This document shows positions 7,416-15,333 of a DNA stretch of 34,191 bases, one piece after another. The translations under genes and the position numbers were made by a program. Within the stretch, counting starts at the first letter, position 1, and each line of letters starts with the position of its first letter. Below the pieces are notes generated by a model. It saw nothing but the letters and a program-made list of their open reading frames with translations, was not told the origin of the DNA and ran no database searches. The stretch lies in the NCBI GenBank assembly GCA_964616825.1, contig CAZTSX010000024.1, positions 1 through 34,191 on the forward strand, read 5' to 3'. This DNA comes from QYOJ01 sp964616825 (GTDB lineage Bacteria > Bacteroidota > Bacteroidia > Bacteroidales > FEN-979).

Positions 7416-7925
7416 CTAATCAATTTTCTCCTTCAAAACGGACAGGATCTCTTTTACATGATAGTCGGGACCTTCAAAAATGTAATTGGCTTGCAAGTAA
7501 TATTCCTCTCTTTCGGAAAGCTGATCTCTGACAAACTCCTCCATTTCTCCAGGCAGCACATTTTTCATCAAAGGCCGCTTCTTTTTGATAGTGGAAATCC
7601 GTTCGACAAGGTCGGATATCGACATTCGAAGATATATCGATATCCCTGATCCAAGGACAAAATCCATGCTATCGGAATGACACGGAGTTCCTCCCCCGGT
7701 AGAAATTATCACTCGATCCATTGAGCTGGTTTCACGAAGGATGGCCTCTTCCAGGTTTCTAAAGAGTTTTTCACCATACTTTTCAAAAAACTCGAGGATA
7801 GATATTCGGTATCTTGTTTCAAAAAGCTCATCGAGATCGATGAATTCATATCCCATTTCAGCAGCCAGCTCTTTTCCCAGCCAGCTTTTTCCACTTGCCA
7901 TGTATCCGATCAGGTAGATCCTCAT
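7416..7925 (-). CDS. aroK: Shikimate kinase
   Basis: This enzyme phosphorylates shikimate at the 3-OH with ATP, the fifth step of the chorismate pathway, in the cytoplasm. The 169-residue length matches AroK/AroL (about 170). It has the Walker A motif GYMASGKS (7-14), the shikimate-binding DLDE (30-33), Arg56 in KLFRNLEE, the GGG motif in STGGGTP (77-79), a KKKRPLM lid segment and a C-terminal Arg (SEREEYY). It is convergent with rlmD and divergent from the DUF1573 lipoprotein. The start MRIYLIGYM is the only sensible one because the Walker motif follows immediately. Its product feeds MqnA, encoded 4 kb away. Confidence 0.93.
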   Translation of the reverse strand: MRIYLIGYMASGKSWLGKELAAEMGYEFIDLDELFETRYRISILEFFEKYGEKLFRNLEEAILRETSSMDRVIISTGGGTPCHSDSMDFVLGSGISIYLRMSISDLVERISTIKKKRPLMKNVLPGEMEEFVRDQLSEREEYYLQANYIFEGPDYHVKEILSVLKEKID

Positions 7926-7977
7926 CTAATTCTATTTTTTACAAATATCGTGAAAGTTCAGAATCCCCAAAATTTAT

Positions 7978-7985
7978 TACCTTTG
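7978..7985 (+). promoter_or_regulatory. Putative -7 box for DUF1573-yajC-coaE
   Basis: TACCTTTG matches TAnnTTTG and ends 11 nt before the ATG at 7997. This fits a short leader and favours 7997 over the in-frame upstream start at 7895. The -33 element is not obvious. Confidence 0.45.
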
Positions 7986-7996
7986 GCCTCTCAAAA

Positions 7997-8482
7997 ATGA
8001 GCTGGATGAAATTGAATGTATTTACTTTTCTCTTTCTTAGTGGCATCCTCAGCCTCGCCTTGATCTCCTGTAATTCAGGCAATAACAGATCGGGAGAGTT
8101 ACTAAACAGTGATGTGGTTACCAATCCGAACACAGCCAGTGGAAATGAGTCAAGAGGAGACCTTCCCATCATTGTATTCGAGGAGACAGAGCACAATTTT
8201 GGGAGGATCATTGAAGGGGAAACGGTCTCATTCAGCTTTGCTTTTACAAATACCGGAAAGCGTGACCTGGTTATTGCCGAGGTTAGCACCAGTTGTGGCT
8301 GTGCCGTCGCCTCGTATCCGAAAACAGCTATTAAACCAGGTGAAAAAGGAGCGATTAAAATCTCGTTTAACAGCAGGGGCAGGAAAGGCTTCCAGACCAA
8401 AACCATTGTGGTTGTTGCCAATACCCAACCGAATGTGACACAACTGAAGATCAAATCGCAGGTTGTTGTGCCGGGAGAGTAG
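7997..8482 (+). CDS. DUF1573 lipoprotein
   Basis: This is a 161-residue predicted lipoprotein. The hydrophobic signal LNVFTFLFLSGILSLALISC ends in a lipobox with Cys28 as the acylated residue. The rest is a DUF1573 Ig-like/ASPM-type beta domain, recognisable from H-N-F-G-x-I-x-E-G-E, F-x-F-T-N-T-G-K-x-x-L-V-I, STSCGCAVASYPKTAIKPGEKG and the closing beta strands. The molecular role of the family is unknown. The order DUF1573-yajC-coaE is a recurrent Bacteroidota arrangement. An upstream in-frame start at 7895 would run back across the aroK start codon and would destroy the signal peptide, so it was not used. Confidence 0.85.
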   Translation: MSWMKLNVFTFLFLSGILSLALISCNSGNNRSGELLNSDVVTNPNTASGNESRGDLPIIVFEETEHNFGRIIEGETVSFSFAFTNTGKRDLVIAEVSTSCGCAVASYPKTAIKPGEKGAIKISFNSRGRKGFQTKTIVVVANTQPNVTQLKIKSQVVVPGE

Positions 8483-8545
8483 GCACGTAAAACGTAAGAT
8501 GTAAGACGTGTGACGTAGGACGTAAGACGTGGGAGGTAAAACATA
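8483..8545. repeat. Nine-unit heptamer array, consensus AGACGTA
   Basis: Nine consecutive 7-bp units start directly after the DUF1573 stop codon: GCACGTA, AAACGTA, AGATGTA, AGACGTG, TGACGTA, GGACGTA, AGACGTG, GGAGGTA, AAACATA. The phase is unbroken across 63 bp. Confidence 0.75.
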
Positions 8546-8574
8546 AAAAATCGTTGATCGTAAATCTAAAATTC

Positions 8575-8609
8575 AATCATAAATCGTAAATCATAAATCG
8601 TAATTTGTA
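8575..8609. repeat. Five-unit heptamer array, consensus AATCRTA
   Basis: Five consecutive 7-bp units AATCATA, AATCGTA, AATCATA, AATCGTA, ATTTGTA end 6 nt before the yajC start, so the array occupies the yajC translation-initiation leader. Confidence 0.7.
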
Positions 8610-8615
8610 TAAGGT

Positions 8616-8945
8616 ATGACTGATCTTTTAACAATTCTCTTAATGGCTCCACAGCAAGAAGGTGGAGAAGGAAGTGGCTGGATGTCGTTTCTACCATTAA
8701 TTCTGATTGTTGTCGTTTTCTATTTCTTCTTTATCCGTCCGCAAATGAAAAAATCGAAGGACCAGAAGAAATTCAGAGAGTCTATTCAGAAAGGACAAAA
8801 AGTGGTGACCATTGGTGGCATCCATGGCAGAATCGTTGAACTCCAAGAGACTACTGTAACACTTGAGATTGAGGGTGGTATCCGTTTCCGAGTTGAAAAA
8901 TCCGCTATTGCTTCAAACACATCTGAAACGATTCCTCAAAAGTAG
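8616..8945 (+). CDS. yajC: Preprotein translocase subunit YajC
   Basis: YajC is a small single-pass inner-membrane accessory of the SecDF-YajC complex. The 109-residue protein has a short polar lead rich in Gly/Glu, one transmembrane helix (about residues 25-43, FLPLILIVVVFYFFFI) followed by the diagnostic RPQMKK and an SH3-like cytoplasmic domain with KVVTIGGIHGRIVE. It is 133 nt downstream of the DUF1573 gene, separated by two heptamer arrays, and is followed after 24 nt by coaE. With yidC in the same window it belongs to the membrane-protein export machinery. Confidence 0.92.
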   Translation: MTDLLTILLMAPQQEGGEGSGWMSFLPLILIVVVFYFFFIRPQMKKSKDQKKFRESIQKGQKVVTIGGIHGRIVELQETTVTLEIEGGIRFRVEKSAIASNTSETIPQK

Positions 8946-8969
8946 GTTTGGTTCTAACTTTCCACGACG

Positions 8970-9557
8970 ATGAAAGTTGGGTTGACAGGAAATATGGGAA
9001 GCGGAAAAACGACCGTTTCCTCAGTCTTCAGCACACTGAACATTCCGGTATTCCATGCGGATGATGAAGCGAAGAGGATGTACCAGCGGGATGATGTCCG
9101 TGAACAGGTTACAGCCCTTACAGGTCCTGATATCCTTGATCCATCCGGCCAGATCGATCTGAAAACGCTTGGGAATATTGTTTTCTCGGATCCTAACATC
9201 CTTCAACGACTGATACAGATCATCCATCCTTTGGTGCGTGAAGAATTCCGGGAATGGGTACTCCGTTATCCCGAATCCCCGTATATTATCCATGAAGCTG
9301 CCATTATTTTTGAAAGTGGATTCAGGGATGAGTACGACCTGGTGATCGATGTCTCCTGTCAGGAAAAGATCGCTATGGAACGAATCAAAAAACGGGATCA
9401 TATCTCAGCAGATAAAATCAGGGAGCGTACCCGTTTTCAGATGGAGGATGCGAAGAAAGCTTCACTTTCTGACTTTGTCATCGTAAATGACGGAAAAACA
9501 CTTGTAATCCCCCAGGTGCTGAAAATCCATGAGGAGCTATTACAGCGTTCCGCGTAA
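8970..9557 (+). CDS. coaE: Dephospho-CoA kinase
   Basis: This enzyme phosphorylates dephospho-CoA on the ribose 3'-OH, the last step of coenzyme A synthesis. The 195-residue length is typical. Motifs seen are Walker A GNMGSGKT (7-14), the DADE-like HADDEAKRM substrate segment, HPLVREEF, an EAAIIFESGF block that corresponds to the family's P-L-L-F-E-x-G/K segment, and IKKRDHISADKIRERTRFQM with the lid arginines. It follows yajC closely and probably shares its transcript. Its last 18 nt overlap the end of the convergent TonB-dependent receptor gene. Confidence 0.92.
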   Translation: MKVGLTGNMGSGKTTVSSVFSTLNIPVFHADDEAKRMYQRDDVREQVTALTGPDILDPSGQIDLKTLGNIVFSDPNILQRLIQIIHPLVREEFREWVLRYPESPYIIHEAAIIFESGFRDEYDLVIDVSCQEKIAMERIKKRDHISADKIRERTRFQMEDAKKASLSDFVIVNDGKTLVIPQVLKIHEELLQRSA

Positions 9558-11972
9558 GGCTACGATAAAGTTCCTGCCCGGCGAGCTGATCCCTGAGGCA
9601 AATTTGCGGTAGTTCTGATCCAGGATATTCTCCACACCTCCTTCGATATTCAGATAGCGATTTACCTGATAGCTCAGTTTCAGGTTCAATGTATACCATG
9701 CCGGCATCCCATTGGGGGTGGCATATGCCTGATTGTCTTCTCCGGATGGACTGTAATCCTGGATTCGCTTCCAGCTATTATAAAGTATGTAGAAATCTCC
9801 CTTGAAGCGTTTCATCTCCACTTTAAAAGAGGTCATCCCAAAAAGTGGCGGGATGTGATCCAGCGGGACATTGTTTTTTCTCACTCTGCCATAGGTGTAA
9901 GTCAGGTTACTGGTAATGGCAAATGTCTTTGTCACCTGTGCCCGTATACTGCCCTGCGCCCCACAGATAAAGGCCTGCCCGGCATTGGTATTGGCCTGGA
10001 CCTGGCAGAGTACTCCATCAAACATGATCGAATCCTTACCATTATATCTAAACGGCCTTAATACAATAGCATCCTGCAGCCATGTGTAATATCCTGTTAG
10101 TTCGATCTTGAATTTCTTGATGAAGGTTTTAGCGATGGAGAGTTCCAGGTTATAAGCATATTCGGGCTTCAATGCCGGGTTTGGAACAATCAGAACCTGA
10201 TCCTGGCTGTTTGAATCATTCACCTTCCCGATATCATCGATGTTGGGTGCGCGGAATCCTGATGAACCGATCGCAGAGAATTTCCAGTTGAATTCCGGGT
10301 TTGCTACCAGGCCGAGGTATCCGTTGAGAGCATGGTTGTGATGCTTCACATCCTGCCCGAAAGGAAACTTCATGATTTTCATCATCGTATCAGACCAGGC
10401 TGCTTCCAGAGAGACATATGTATAACGCAGGCCCTGGGAGAAGGAGAACACCTTGTTTATTTTCCAGAGATTGGAGAGATATGCAGAGATCGATAATGTC
10501 TGTGCTCGCTGATCCGGGTAACGGGATGGAACATCATGGTAGATGTTTCCATTGGTGATATCTTCCCGGTATCCACCCGAGCCCAGATAATTGAAATCGG
10601 AGGAGAGGCCATACCGGAACTCATCTTTTCGCGATAGCTTTTTCTTGAAATCGGCCAAAACGGAGATCACATTAACCGTTTCCAGATTAAAAAACCTGTT
10701 GTTGTTCCCGAATTTACGCTTGATGCGGTCTTCCTTGATCCGCTGATAAGCCACGATGAGGTTTGCAAAATCATACATGACATTGGCATTGGAGAGAGTG
10801 GCTTTGAAGGATGCAAAAAGCCTCTCCTGAGGACCATAATACCACTGCGCATACTTCAGCTTACCTTTGATTATATCTGTCAGGCGGTCATATCGGGGAA
10901 CGTCACTGGAATTGGAATATTGAAAGTTGAGCGTTAGCCTGATATCATTCGAAGGTACAAACAGGACTTTCTGCAAGAGGCTGTATTGACTGTAACCGGA
11001 AGGCCTCTGCACCCATGGTTTGTCATTAACAACCATGCTATCCTGATCCTTGATTCGCTCTGCATAAAAAAACCGTTCGCCAAAGGTTCCATAAAACGGA
11101 TTTCGTGTTCGTCCTTCGCGTAGATTATCAAAATCGCTGTAAGTAAATGCTGACAGAAATCCCCACTTCTTCAGGCCTACATTCAGCCTGAAGCCACCGG
11201 TTTTCTCCAGGTTAGCTGAGGCAAAACGCACGTATGCTTGTCCCCGTATCAATGGTTTCTGCTCGTCTGATAAAACCGGGTCGAACGTTTGCATGCTGAT
11301 CACACCACCTAATGCATCGCTGCCATAAATGACGGATCCGGGGCCAAAAAGAATCTCTGTAGAACTCAACAAGCTGGGATCAACAGTGATCACATTTTGC
11401 AGGTGACCTCCGCGATAGATCGCATTGTTCAGGCGCACACCATCAAGCACAAGCAGGACCCGGTTTGCCTCGAGTCCCCGGAGAACCGGACTCCCCCCTC
11501 CCATCTGGCTTTGCTGAACAAAGACCTCCCCGGTCTGCTCCAGCATCTGGGCTGCAGTCTGGGGATTCTCAAACTGGATATCCTTAGCAGAAATCGACTC
11601 AATCTTGTAGGGAAGGTCCGATTTCTTCTCCCTTGTTCTGGAAGCGGAGATAACAAACTCATCGAGACGGATGATGTGGTCAGTCAGGTAAACGATTCCA
11701 CCAGCTTGCATCACCTCTCCTTTGGTAGCCATATATGGCTGAAAAGCTATATGAGTAAAAAAGAGAGAATCTGAACCGGAGAATTCCGACAAGTCGACTT
11801 CCCCCCTGAGGTTTGTCACAACCAGGAAGTTATTATTGTGATTGGTGATCGATACCTGGTTGATCGGCTGTAGATCAGATTTATCCAGAACGGTAATTTG
11901 CTGTCCGTGTAACGATATAGAAAGTACTCCAAGCAAATATATCAGGAGGGAGATGAAACGCATTGTCAACAC
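9540..11972 (-). CDS. TonB-dependent outer-membrane receptor, haem-receptor-like
   Basis: This 810-residue protein has a signal peptide (MRFISLLIYLLGVLSISLHG; Met at 11963 is an alternative start), a carboxypeptidase-like regulatory domain (about 25-110, with VLDKSDLQPINQVSI and L-R-G-E-V-D), and a plug domain with FVISASRTREKKSDLPYKI, GGGSPVLRGLEANRVLLVLD, RGGHLQNVITVDPSLL and GPGSVIYGSDALGGVISM. The remainder is a beta-barrel ending in a C-terminal aromatic-poor strand (FIVALRGTL). The plug wording resembles the TonB-dependent haemoglobin/transferrin receptor family. The substrate cannot be fixed from sequence: iron or haem is likely, other nutrients possible. No haem-handling gene is adjacent. 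The 3' end overlaps coaE tail to tail. Confidence 0.87.
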   Translation of the reverse strand: MLTMRFISLLIYLLGVLSISLHGQQITVLDKSDLQPINQVSITNHNNNFLVVTNLRGEVDLSEFSGSDSLFFTHIAFQPYMATKGEVMQAGGIVYLTDHIIRLDEFVISASRTREKKSDLPYKIESISAKDIQFENPQTAAQMLEQTGEVFVQQSQMGGGSPVLRGLEANRVLLVLDGVRLNNAIYRGGHLQNVITVDPSLLSSTEILFGPGSVIYGSDALGGVISMQTFDPVLSDEQKPLIRGQAYVRFASANLEKTGGFRLNVGLKKWGFLSAFTYSDFDNLREGRTRNPFYGTFGERFFYAERIKDQDSMVVNDKPWVQRPSGYSQYSLLQKVLFVPSNDIRLTLNFQYSNSSDVPRYDRLTDIIKGKLKYAQWYYGPQERLFASFKATLSNANVMYDFANLIVAYQRIKEDRIKRKFGNNNRFFNLETVNVISVLADFKKKLSRKDEFRYGLSSDFNYLGSGGYREDITNGNIYHDVPSRYPDQRAQTLSISAYLSNLWKINKVFSFSQGLRYTYVSLEAAWSDTMMKIMKFPFGQDVKHHNHALNGYLGLVANPEFNWKFSAIGSSGFRAPNIDDIGKVNDSNSQDQVLIVPNPALKPEYAYNLELSIAKTFIKKFKIELTGYYTWLQDAIVLRPFRYNGKDSIMFDGVLCQVQANTNAGQAFICGAQGSIRAQVTKTFAITSNLTYTYGRVRKNNVPLDHIPPLFGMTSFKVEMKRFKGDFYILYNSWKRIQDYSPSGEDNQAYATPNGMPAWYTLNLKLSYQVNRYLNIEGGVENILDQNYRKFASGISSPGRNFIVALRGTL

Positions 11973-11984
11973 TTTTATTTACAT

Positions 11985-12011
11985 CAAACATACGTTGAAC
12001 GAATCTGCAAA
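11985..12011 (-). promoter_or_regulatory. Putative promoter for TonB-dependent receptor
   Basis: On the minus strand TATGTTTG (11992-11985) matches TAnnTTTG. A TTTG (12011-12008) lies 15 nt upstream, slightly closer than the usual spacing. The box is about 20 nt before the start codon. Confidence 0.45.
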
Positions 12012-12057
12012 AATAGCGTAAAAGAATTTCCCGGAAACACAGATCGTCGTTTTTCCA

Positions 12058-12065
12058 TATCTTTG
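12058..12065 (+). promoter_or_regulatory. Putative -7 box for mqnA
   Basis: TATCTTTG matches TAnnTTTG and ends 12 nt before the mqnA ATG. No good -33 element is visible. Confidence 0.45.
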
Positions 12066-12077
12066 TGATTACTGCCC

Positions 12078-12827
12078 ATGGAATTGATCAAAATCTCAGC
12101 CGTATCTTATCTGAATACCTTTCCGTTCGTATTTGGGATCAAAACGAGCGGAAAACTGGATGACATCGAACTTCAGCTTGACATTCCTTCGATCTGTGCC
12201 GAAAAGTTAAAAACCAACATTGTCGACCTGGCATTGGTCCCGGTGGGTGCGATTCCGGAACTGGATGATCCTCACTTTGTATCCGACTACTGCATAGGGG
12301 CAGAAAGTAACGTAAAAACGGTACTTCTGCTCAGCCACAAGCCCCTTGAAGAGATCACTGAGATCGCTCTCGACTTCGACTCCAGAACAAGTATACAACT
12401 GGTGAAAGTACTGGCTGGAAAATTCTGGAAGATCCGGCCAACCTGGAGGAACCTTGGGCCGGAGGAGGCGGAAATGGACAAGGATATTGAGTCCCTGGTA
12501 GCGATAGGCGACAAGACATTCAGGCTTGCCTCCCAATTTCCTTATGTTTATGATCTTGCCGGAGAATGGATCCGTTATACATCCCTTCCTTTTGTATTCG
12601 CCATCTGGCTGGCCAATAAGCCCTTGCCCGAAGGATTTCTCGTCAATTTCAATAAAGCCCTGGAATATGGGATCCGGCACAAAGAGGAGATCCCTGAGTT
12701 CTTCCCTGATAAAATCCCTCCCGGCTTAGATGCAATCCGGTATCTGAAAGAGAACATTTCATACGATTTTGATGAACGTAAGAAAGAAGGGATGAAATTG
12801 TTCCTGGACTTGGTCAGTGAGTTGTAG
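12078..12827 (+). CDS. mqnA: Chorismate dehydratase MqnA (futalosine menaquinone route)
   Basis: MqnA dehydrates chorismate to 3-enolpyruvylbenzoate, the first step of the futalosine pathway to menaquinone. The 249-residue protein matches the MqnA/MqnD family (periplasmic-binding-protein fold): ISAVSYLNTFPF at the N-terminus, L-A-L-V-P-V-G-A-I-P, SDYCIGAESNVKTVLLLS, AIGDKTFRLASQFPYVYDLAGEW and SLPFVFAIWLAN. The YLNTxPF start favours MqnA over MqnD. It stands alone here with its own -7 box; aroK, on the same precursor pathway, is about 4 kb upstream. The heptamer repeat array starts 4 nt after its stop codon. Confidence 0.9.
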   Translation: MELIKISAVSYLNTFPFVFGIKTSGKLDDIELQLDIPSICAEKLKTNIVDLALVPVGAIPELDDPHFVSDYCIGAESNVKTVLLLSHKPLEEITEIALDFDSRTSIQLVKVLAGKFWKIRPTWRNLGPEEAEMDKDIESLVAIGDKTFRLASQFPYVYDLAGEWIRYTSLPFVFAIWLANKPLPEGFLVNFNKALEYGIRHKEEIPEFFPDKIPPGLDAIRYLKENISYDFDERKKEGMKLFLDLVSEL

Positions 12828-12830
12828 ATC

Positions 12831-12885
12831 AGGGTCGAGGGTCGAGGGACGAGGGTCGAGGGTCGAGGGACGAGGGTCGAGGATT
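12831..12885 (+). repeat. Left inverted array of GGGTCGA/GGGACGA heptamers
   Basis: Seven 7-bp units at 12832-12880 alternate as T,T,A,T,T,A,T at the fourth base (GGGTCGA or GGGACGA), giving a 21-bp higher-order period, then GGATT. The last 19 bp, GGGACGAGGGTCGAGGATT (12867-12885), recur exactly in inverted orientation at 13353-13371. Confidence 0.85.
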
Positions 12886-12957
12886 CAAACTAAGATTCAA
12901 GTTTTTTTAAAAAATTGTATAACCTTTTTCCTTTTTTGTGATTAATGAAGAAAAGTC

Positions 12958-13317
12958 ATGAAAGAGGAAAGTACCATTCAGAAAAAATCGTTTGCATTTG
13001 CATTGAAAATTGTTCAATTGAGCAAGTATCTTAAATCTAAAAAAGATTATATACTAGCTGATCAAATCTTGCGTTCAGGGACTTCAATCGGGGCTAATGT
13101 TGAAGAAGGAATCGGAGGACATACTCTGAAAGAGTTTTCTGTTCGTTTCTCAACGGCATATAAAGAGGCTAGAGAGACAAAATATTGGTTAAGAATTCTT
13201 AAGGAATCAGGAGATAATCCAGGAATAGAAATCGAACCGTTTTTAATTGAATGTGAAGAGTTACTACGATTACTTGGGACTGCTCAACGAACATTACGAG
13301 CAAAAATAAATGTCTGA
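12958..13317 (+). CDS. Four-helix-bundle protein, S23/IVP family
   Basis: This 119-residue, almost all-helical protein matches the four-helix-bundle family found in 23S rRNA intervening sequences and related to Avd of diversity-generating retroelements. Signature segments are KSFAFALKIVQLSKYL, ADQILRSGTSIGANVEEG (the family's R-S-x-S-I-G-A-N-x-x-E-A/G motif), F-x-x-x-x-x-x-A-x-K-E-A-R-E-T-x-Y-W-L and a final LLRLLGTAQRTLRAK. The family function is unsettled; its members tend to bind nucleic acid as pentamers. The gene is AT-richer than its neighbours, uses no recognisable promoter box, lies between the convergent mqnA and yidC, and is flanked by inverted repeats. This suggests an inserted cassette. 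There is no reverse transcriptase or rRNA sequence nearby. Confidence 0.85.
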   Translation: MKEESTIQKKSFAFALKIVQLSKYLKSKKDYILADQILRSGTSIGANVEEGIGGHTLKEFSVRFSTAYKEARETKYWLRILKESGDNPGIEIEPFLIECEELLRLLGTAQRTLRAKINV

Positions 13318-13333
13318 ATAAATAACTTTTTAT

Positions 13334-13374
13334 CCCTCGGCCCTCGTCCTTTAATCCTCGACCCTCGTCCCTTA
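13334..13374 (-). repeat. Right inverted heptamer array
   Basis: Read on the minus strand it gives GGGACGA, GGGTCGA, GGATT, AAA, GGACGA, GGGCCGA, GGG. Nineteen bases (13353-13371) are the exact reverse complement of 12867-12885. The array ends within the yidC stop codon (13372-13374). Confidence 0.85.
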
Positions 13375-15321
13375 CTTTTTAGCGGATAACCCCCGCTTCT
13401 TCGCCATATCCTCCATCCGTTTCGAAAAGCCGGATTTTTTTCGGGTTTTCTTTTTGTTAGCTTCGATCTGAGCGTGAAGCTTTTTCTCGTTAATCGTAGC
13501 TCTGATCAGATAGATCTGGCCAAATGTGATGACATTTGCCAGAAGGTAATAATAACTCAAACCTGACGAGTAGTCGTTGAACCAGAAGAGAAACATGATC
13601 GGCATCAGGTACATCATCGTCTTCATACCCGGCATCTGCTGTTGGGTTCCGGTCATCATCTGGCTGTTGACATGTGTATAAAGGATGCTGGATAAGGTCA
13701 TAAGCAAAGCGAAGAGACTCACATGGTCGCCATAAAAGGGGATGCTGAATCCATCAGGGAAGGTCCAGATGGAGTCGTATGAGGAGAGGTCTGTCGCCCA
13801 CAGAAAGGATTTTTGCCTTAGCTCGATCGAAGAGGGGAAAAAGCGGAAGAGAGCGATCAGTATCGGGAACTGCAGCAGCATTGGAATACAGCCTGCAAGA
13901 GGATTTACACCGGCCCGTTTGTATAGGTCCATCGTTGCTTGCTGCTTTTTCATCGCATCTTTCTTATCCGGAAACTTTTTATTGATCACATCAATATCGG
14001 GTTTCAACACACGCATCTTGGCGGATGACTTGTATGTTTTAAAGGCGATCGGAAAGAGTATGATCTTCAGCATGATAGTGAGTATCAGGATGATGATCCC
14101 ATAATTCCATCCCATGTTACCAAAGAACGTGAAGATGGGGAGCACAGCATACTGGTTTATCCAGGCCATCAGGAAGAAACTCCATCCAAGGGGAATCTGC
14201 CTCTCCAGGTCAAGGTCATAACTCTTCAGGGTATAGTACTTATTTGGTCCGATGTACATTCTCATCGGAATCTCTTTCGTTTCTCTGGGCGAAAACGGAA
14301 TACCAATCTCCGCTTCCATTGTTTTCAGGTAGTCGCCTTCAAGTGGCAGGGTCACCGTCTGAATCCTCGGCTCCGAAAAATAGGTGTCTGAGATTAGCGT
14401 AGTTGTAAAAAACTGCTGTTTAAATGAGACCCAGCGAACCCGTTCATTTTTCAGAAACTTCTCATCGTCACTCGTCTCACTCAGATAATCGACTTTGTCT
14501 TCCAGGTACTTGTAGTATATCGTGGTGTTCATTTGTTCCATCTTGAGACTCTTCTCCTGGCGGGTCAGATTCTCTTTCCAGTTCAGGACCAGGTAGTTCG
14601 TTGAAGGATCCATCACATTCTCCATCTCCACGAAATTCAGCTGGTATCCGATCATGTATTTATCCCCATGAATAGTAAAGAGATATTCGATGTAATTGTG
14701 TCGGTTGAAGCCATTCTCTCCGGCATCCGGATAGAGCCGCATTGAAAATTGAAGGGAGTCGGAGCCGGTTACAACCATCAAGTCTTTTCCTTCAAATTCG
14801 ATATCTGACCAAAAGGGTTGGAAATAGAGACGGTCGGTGTTGATCAGACGGTTGCCTGAGAAAAATGAGAATCCAAAATGAAGGGAATCGCTGTTAAGTA
14901 AAATTGTTGGATTCTTTTCCCAGGTTTTATATTCTTTTAATTCAACATTTTCAATTCGCCCTCCTTTTGTGGAGATATGCAGTTTGAGCAGATCGCTCTC
15001 GATAGTGAAATATTTATCCTCTCCAACAGCTGAATTGGCAAATAGTCCCAGCTGATCTCTCAACTCCATCTGTGTGAGCGATGCGTCGTCTATCACTTCT
15101 CCCTGCGCTTCCATTTCCTGAGCTTGCCTCAGTTCTTCCAATACTTCCTGTTTCGCATTTGCGCGGGTAATCGAATCCCGTCGGTCCTTCATCACAAGAG
15201 CCAGCGAATCGGATTTCTGTTTCTGAAGAGCTTTCTCTTCATCAGAGGGGGACATGAAATAGGAGTAGGCAATGAAAATACCAAAGATAAGTACGAGTCC
15301 GATGATCGTGTTTCTGTTCAT
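13372..15321 (-). CDS. yidC: Membrane protein insertase YidC
   Basis: YidC inserts and folds inner-membrane proteins with or without SecYEG. The 649-residue protein has an N-terminal transmembrane anchor (about 5-22), a large periplasmic P1 domain (about 90-370) and the Oxa1-like domain: YAVLPIFTFFGNMGWNYGIIILILTI, FKTYKSSAKMRVLKPDIDVINKKF, GVNPLAGCIPMLLQFPI, SSYDSIW and a final YYLLANVITFGQIYLI helix. A Lys/Arg-rich tail (from about 615) extends toward the ribosome. It lies 12 nt downstream of pyrG and is probably co-transcribed. The stop codon abuts the right inverted heptamer array. Confidence 0.95.
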   Translation of the reverse strand: MNRNTIIGLVLIFGIFIAYSYFMSPSDEEKALQKQKSDSLALVMKDRRDSITRANAKQEVLEELRQAQEMEAQGEVIDDASLTQMELRDQLGLFANSAVGEDKYFTIESDLLKLHISTKGGRIENVELKEYKTWEKNPTILLNSDSLHFGFSFFSGNRLINTDRLYFQPFWSDIEFEGKDLMVVTGSDSLQFSMRLYPDAGENGFNRHNYIEYLFTIHGDKYMIGYQLNFVEMENVMDPSTNYLVLNWKENLTRQEKSLKMEQMNTTIYYKYLEDKVDYLSETSDDEKFLKNERVRWVSFKQQFFTTTLISDTYFSEPRIQTVTLPLEGDYLKTMEAEIGIPFSPRETKEIPMRMYIGPNKYYTLKSYDLDLERQIPLGWSFFLMAWINQYAVLPIFTFFGNMGWNYGIIILILTIMLKIILFPIAFKTYKSSAKMRVLKPDIDVINKKFPDKKDAMKKQQATMDLYKRAGVNPLAGCIPMLLQFPILIALFRFFPSSIELRQKSFLWATDLSSYDSIWTFPDGFSIPFYGDHVSLFALLMTLSSILYTHVNSQMMTGTQQQMPGMKTMMYLMPIMFLFWFNDYSSGLSYYYLLANVITFGQIYLIRATINEKKLHAQIEANKKKTRKKSGFSKRMEDMAKKRGLSAKK

Positions 15322-15333
15322 AATTAACCTGCT

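Noticed and set aside
7895..7996. Upstream extension of the DUF1573 gene
   Set aside because: It overlaps the aroK start and would bury the lipoprotein signal.
9540..9557. 18-nt tail-to-tail overlap of coaE and the TonB-dependent receptor gene as an antisense regulatory device
   Set aside because: Short convergent overlaps are common and no structure suggests regulation.
12831..13374. CRISPR array or diversity-generating retroelement around the four-helix-bundle gene
   Set aside because: Repeats are 7 bp without spacers, and no reverse transcriptase, template repeat or cas gene is present.
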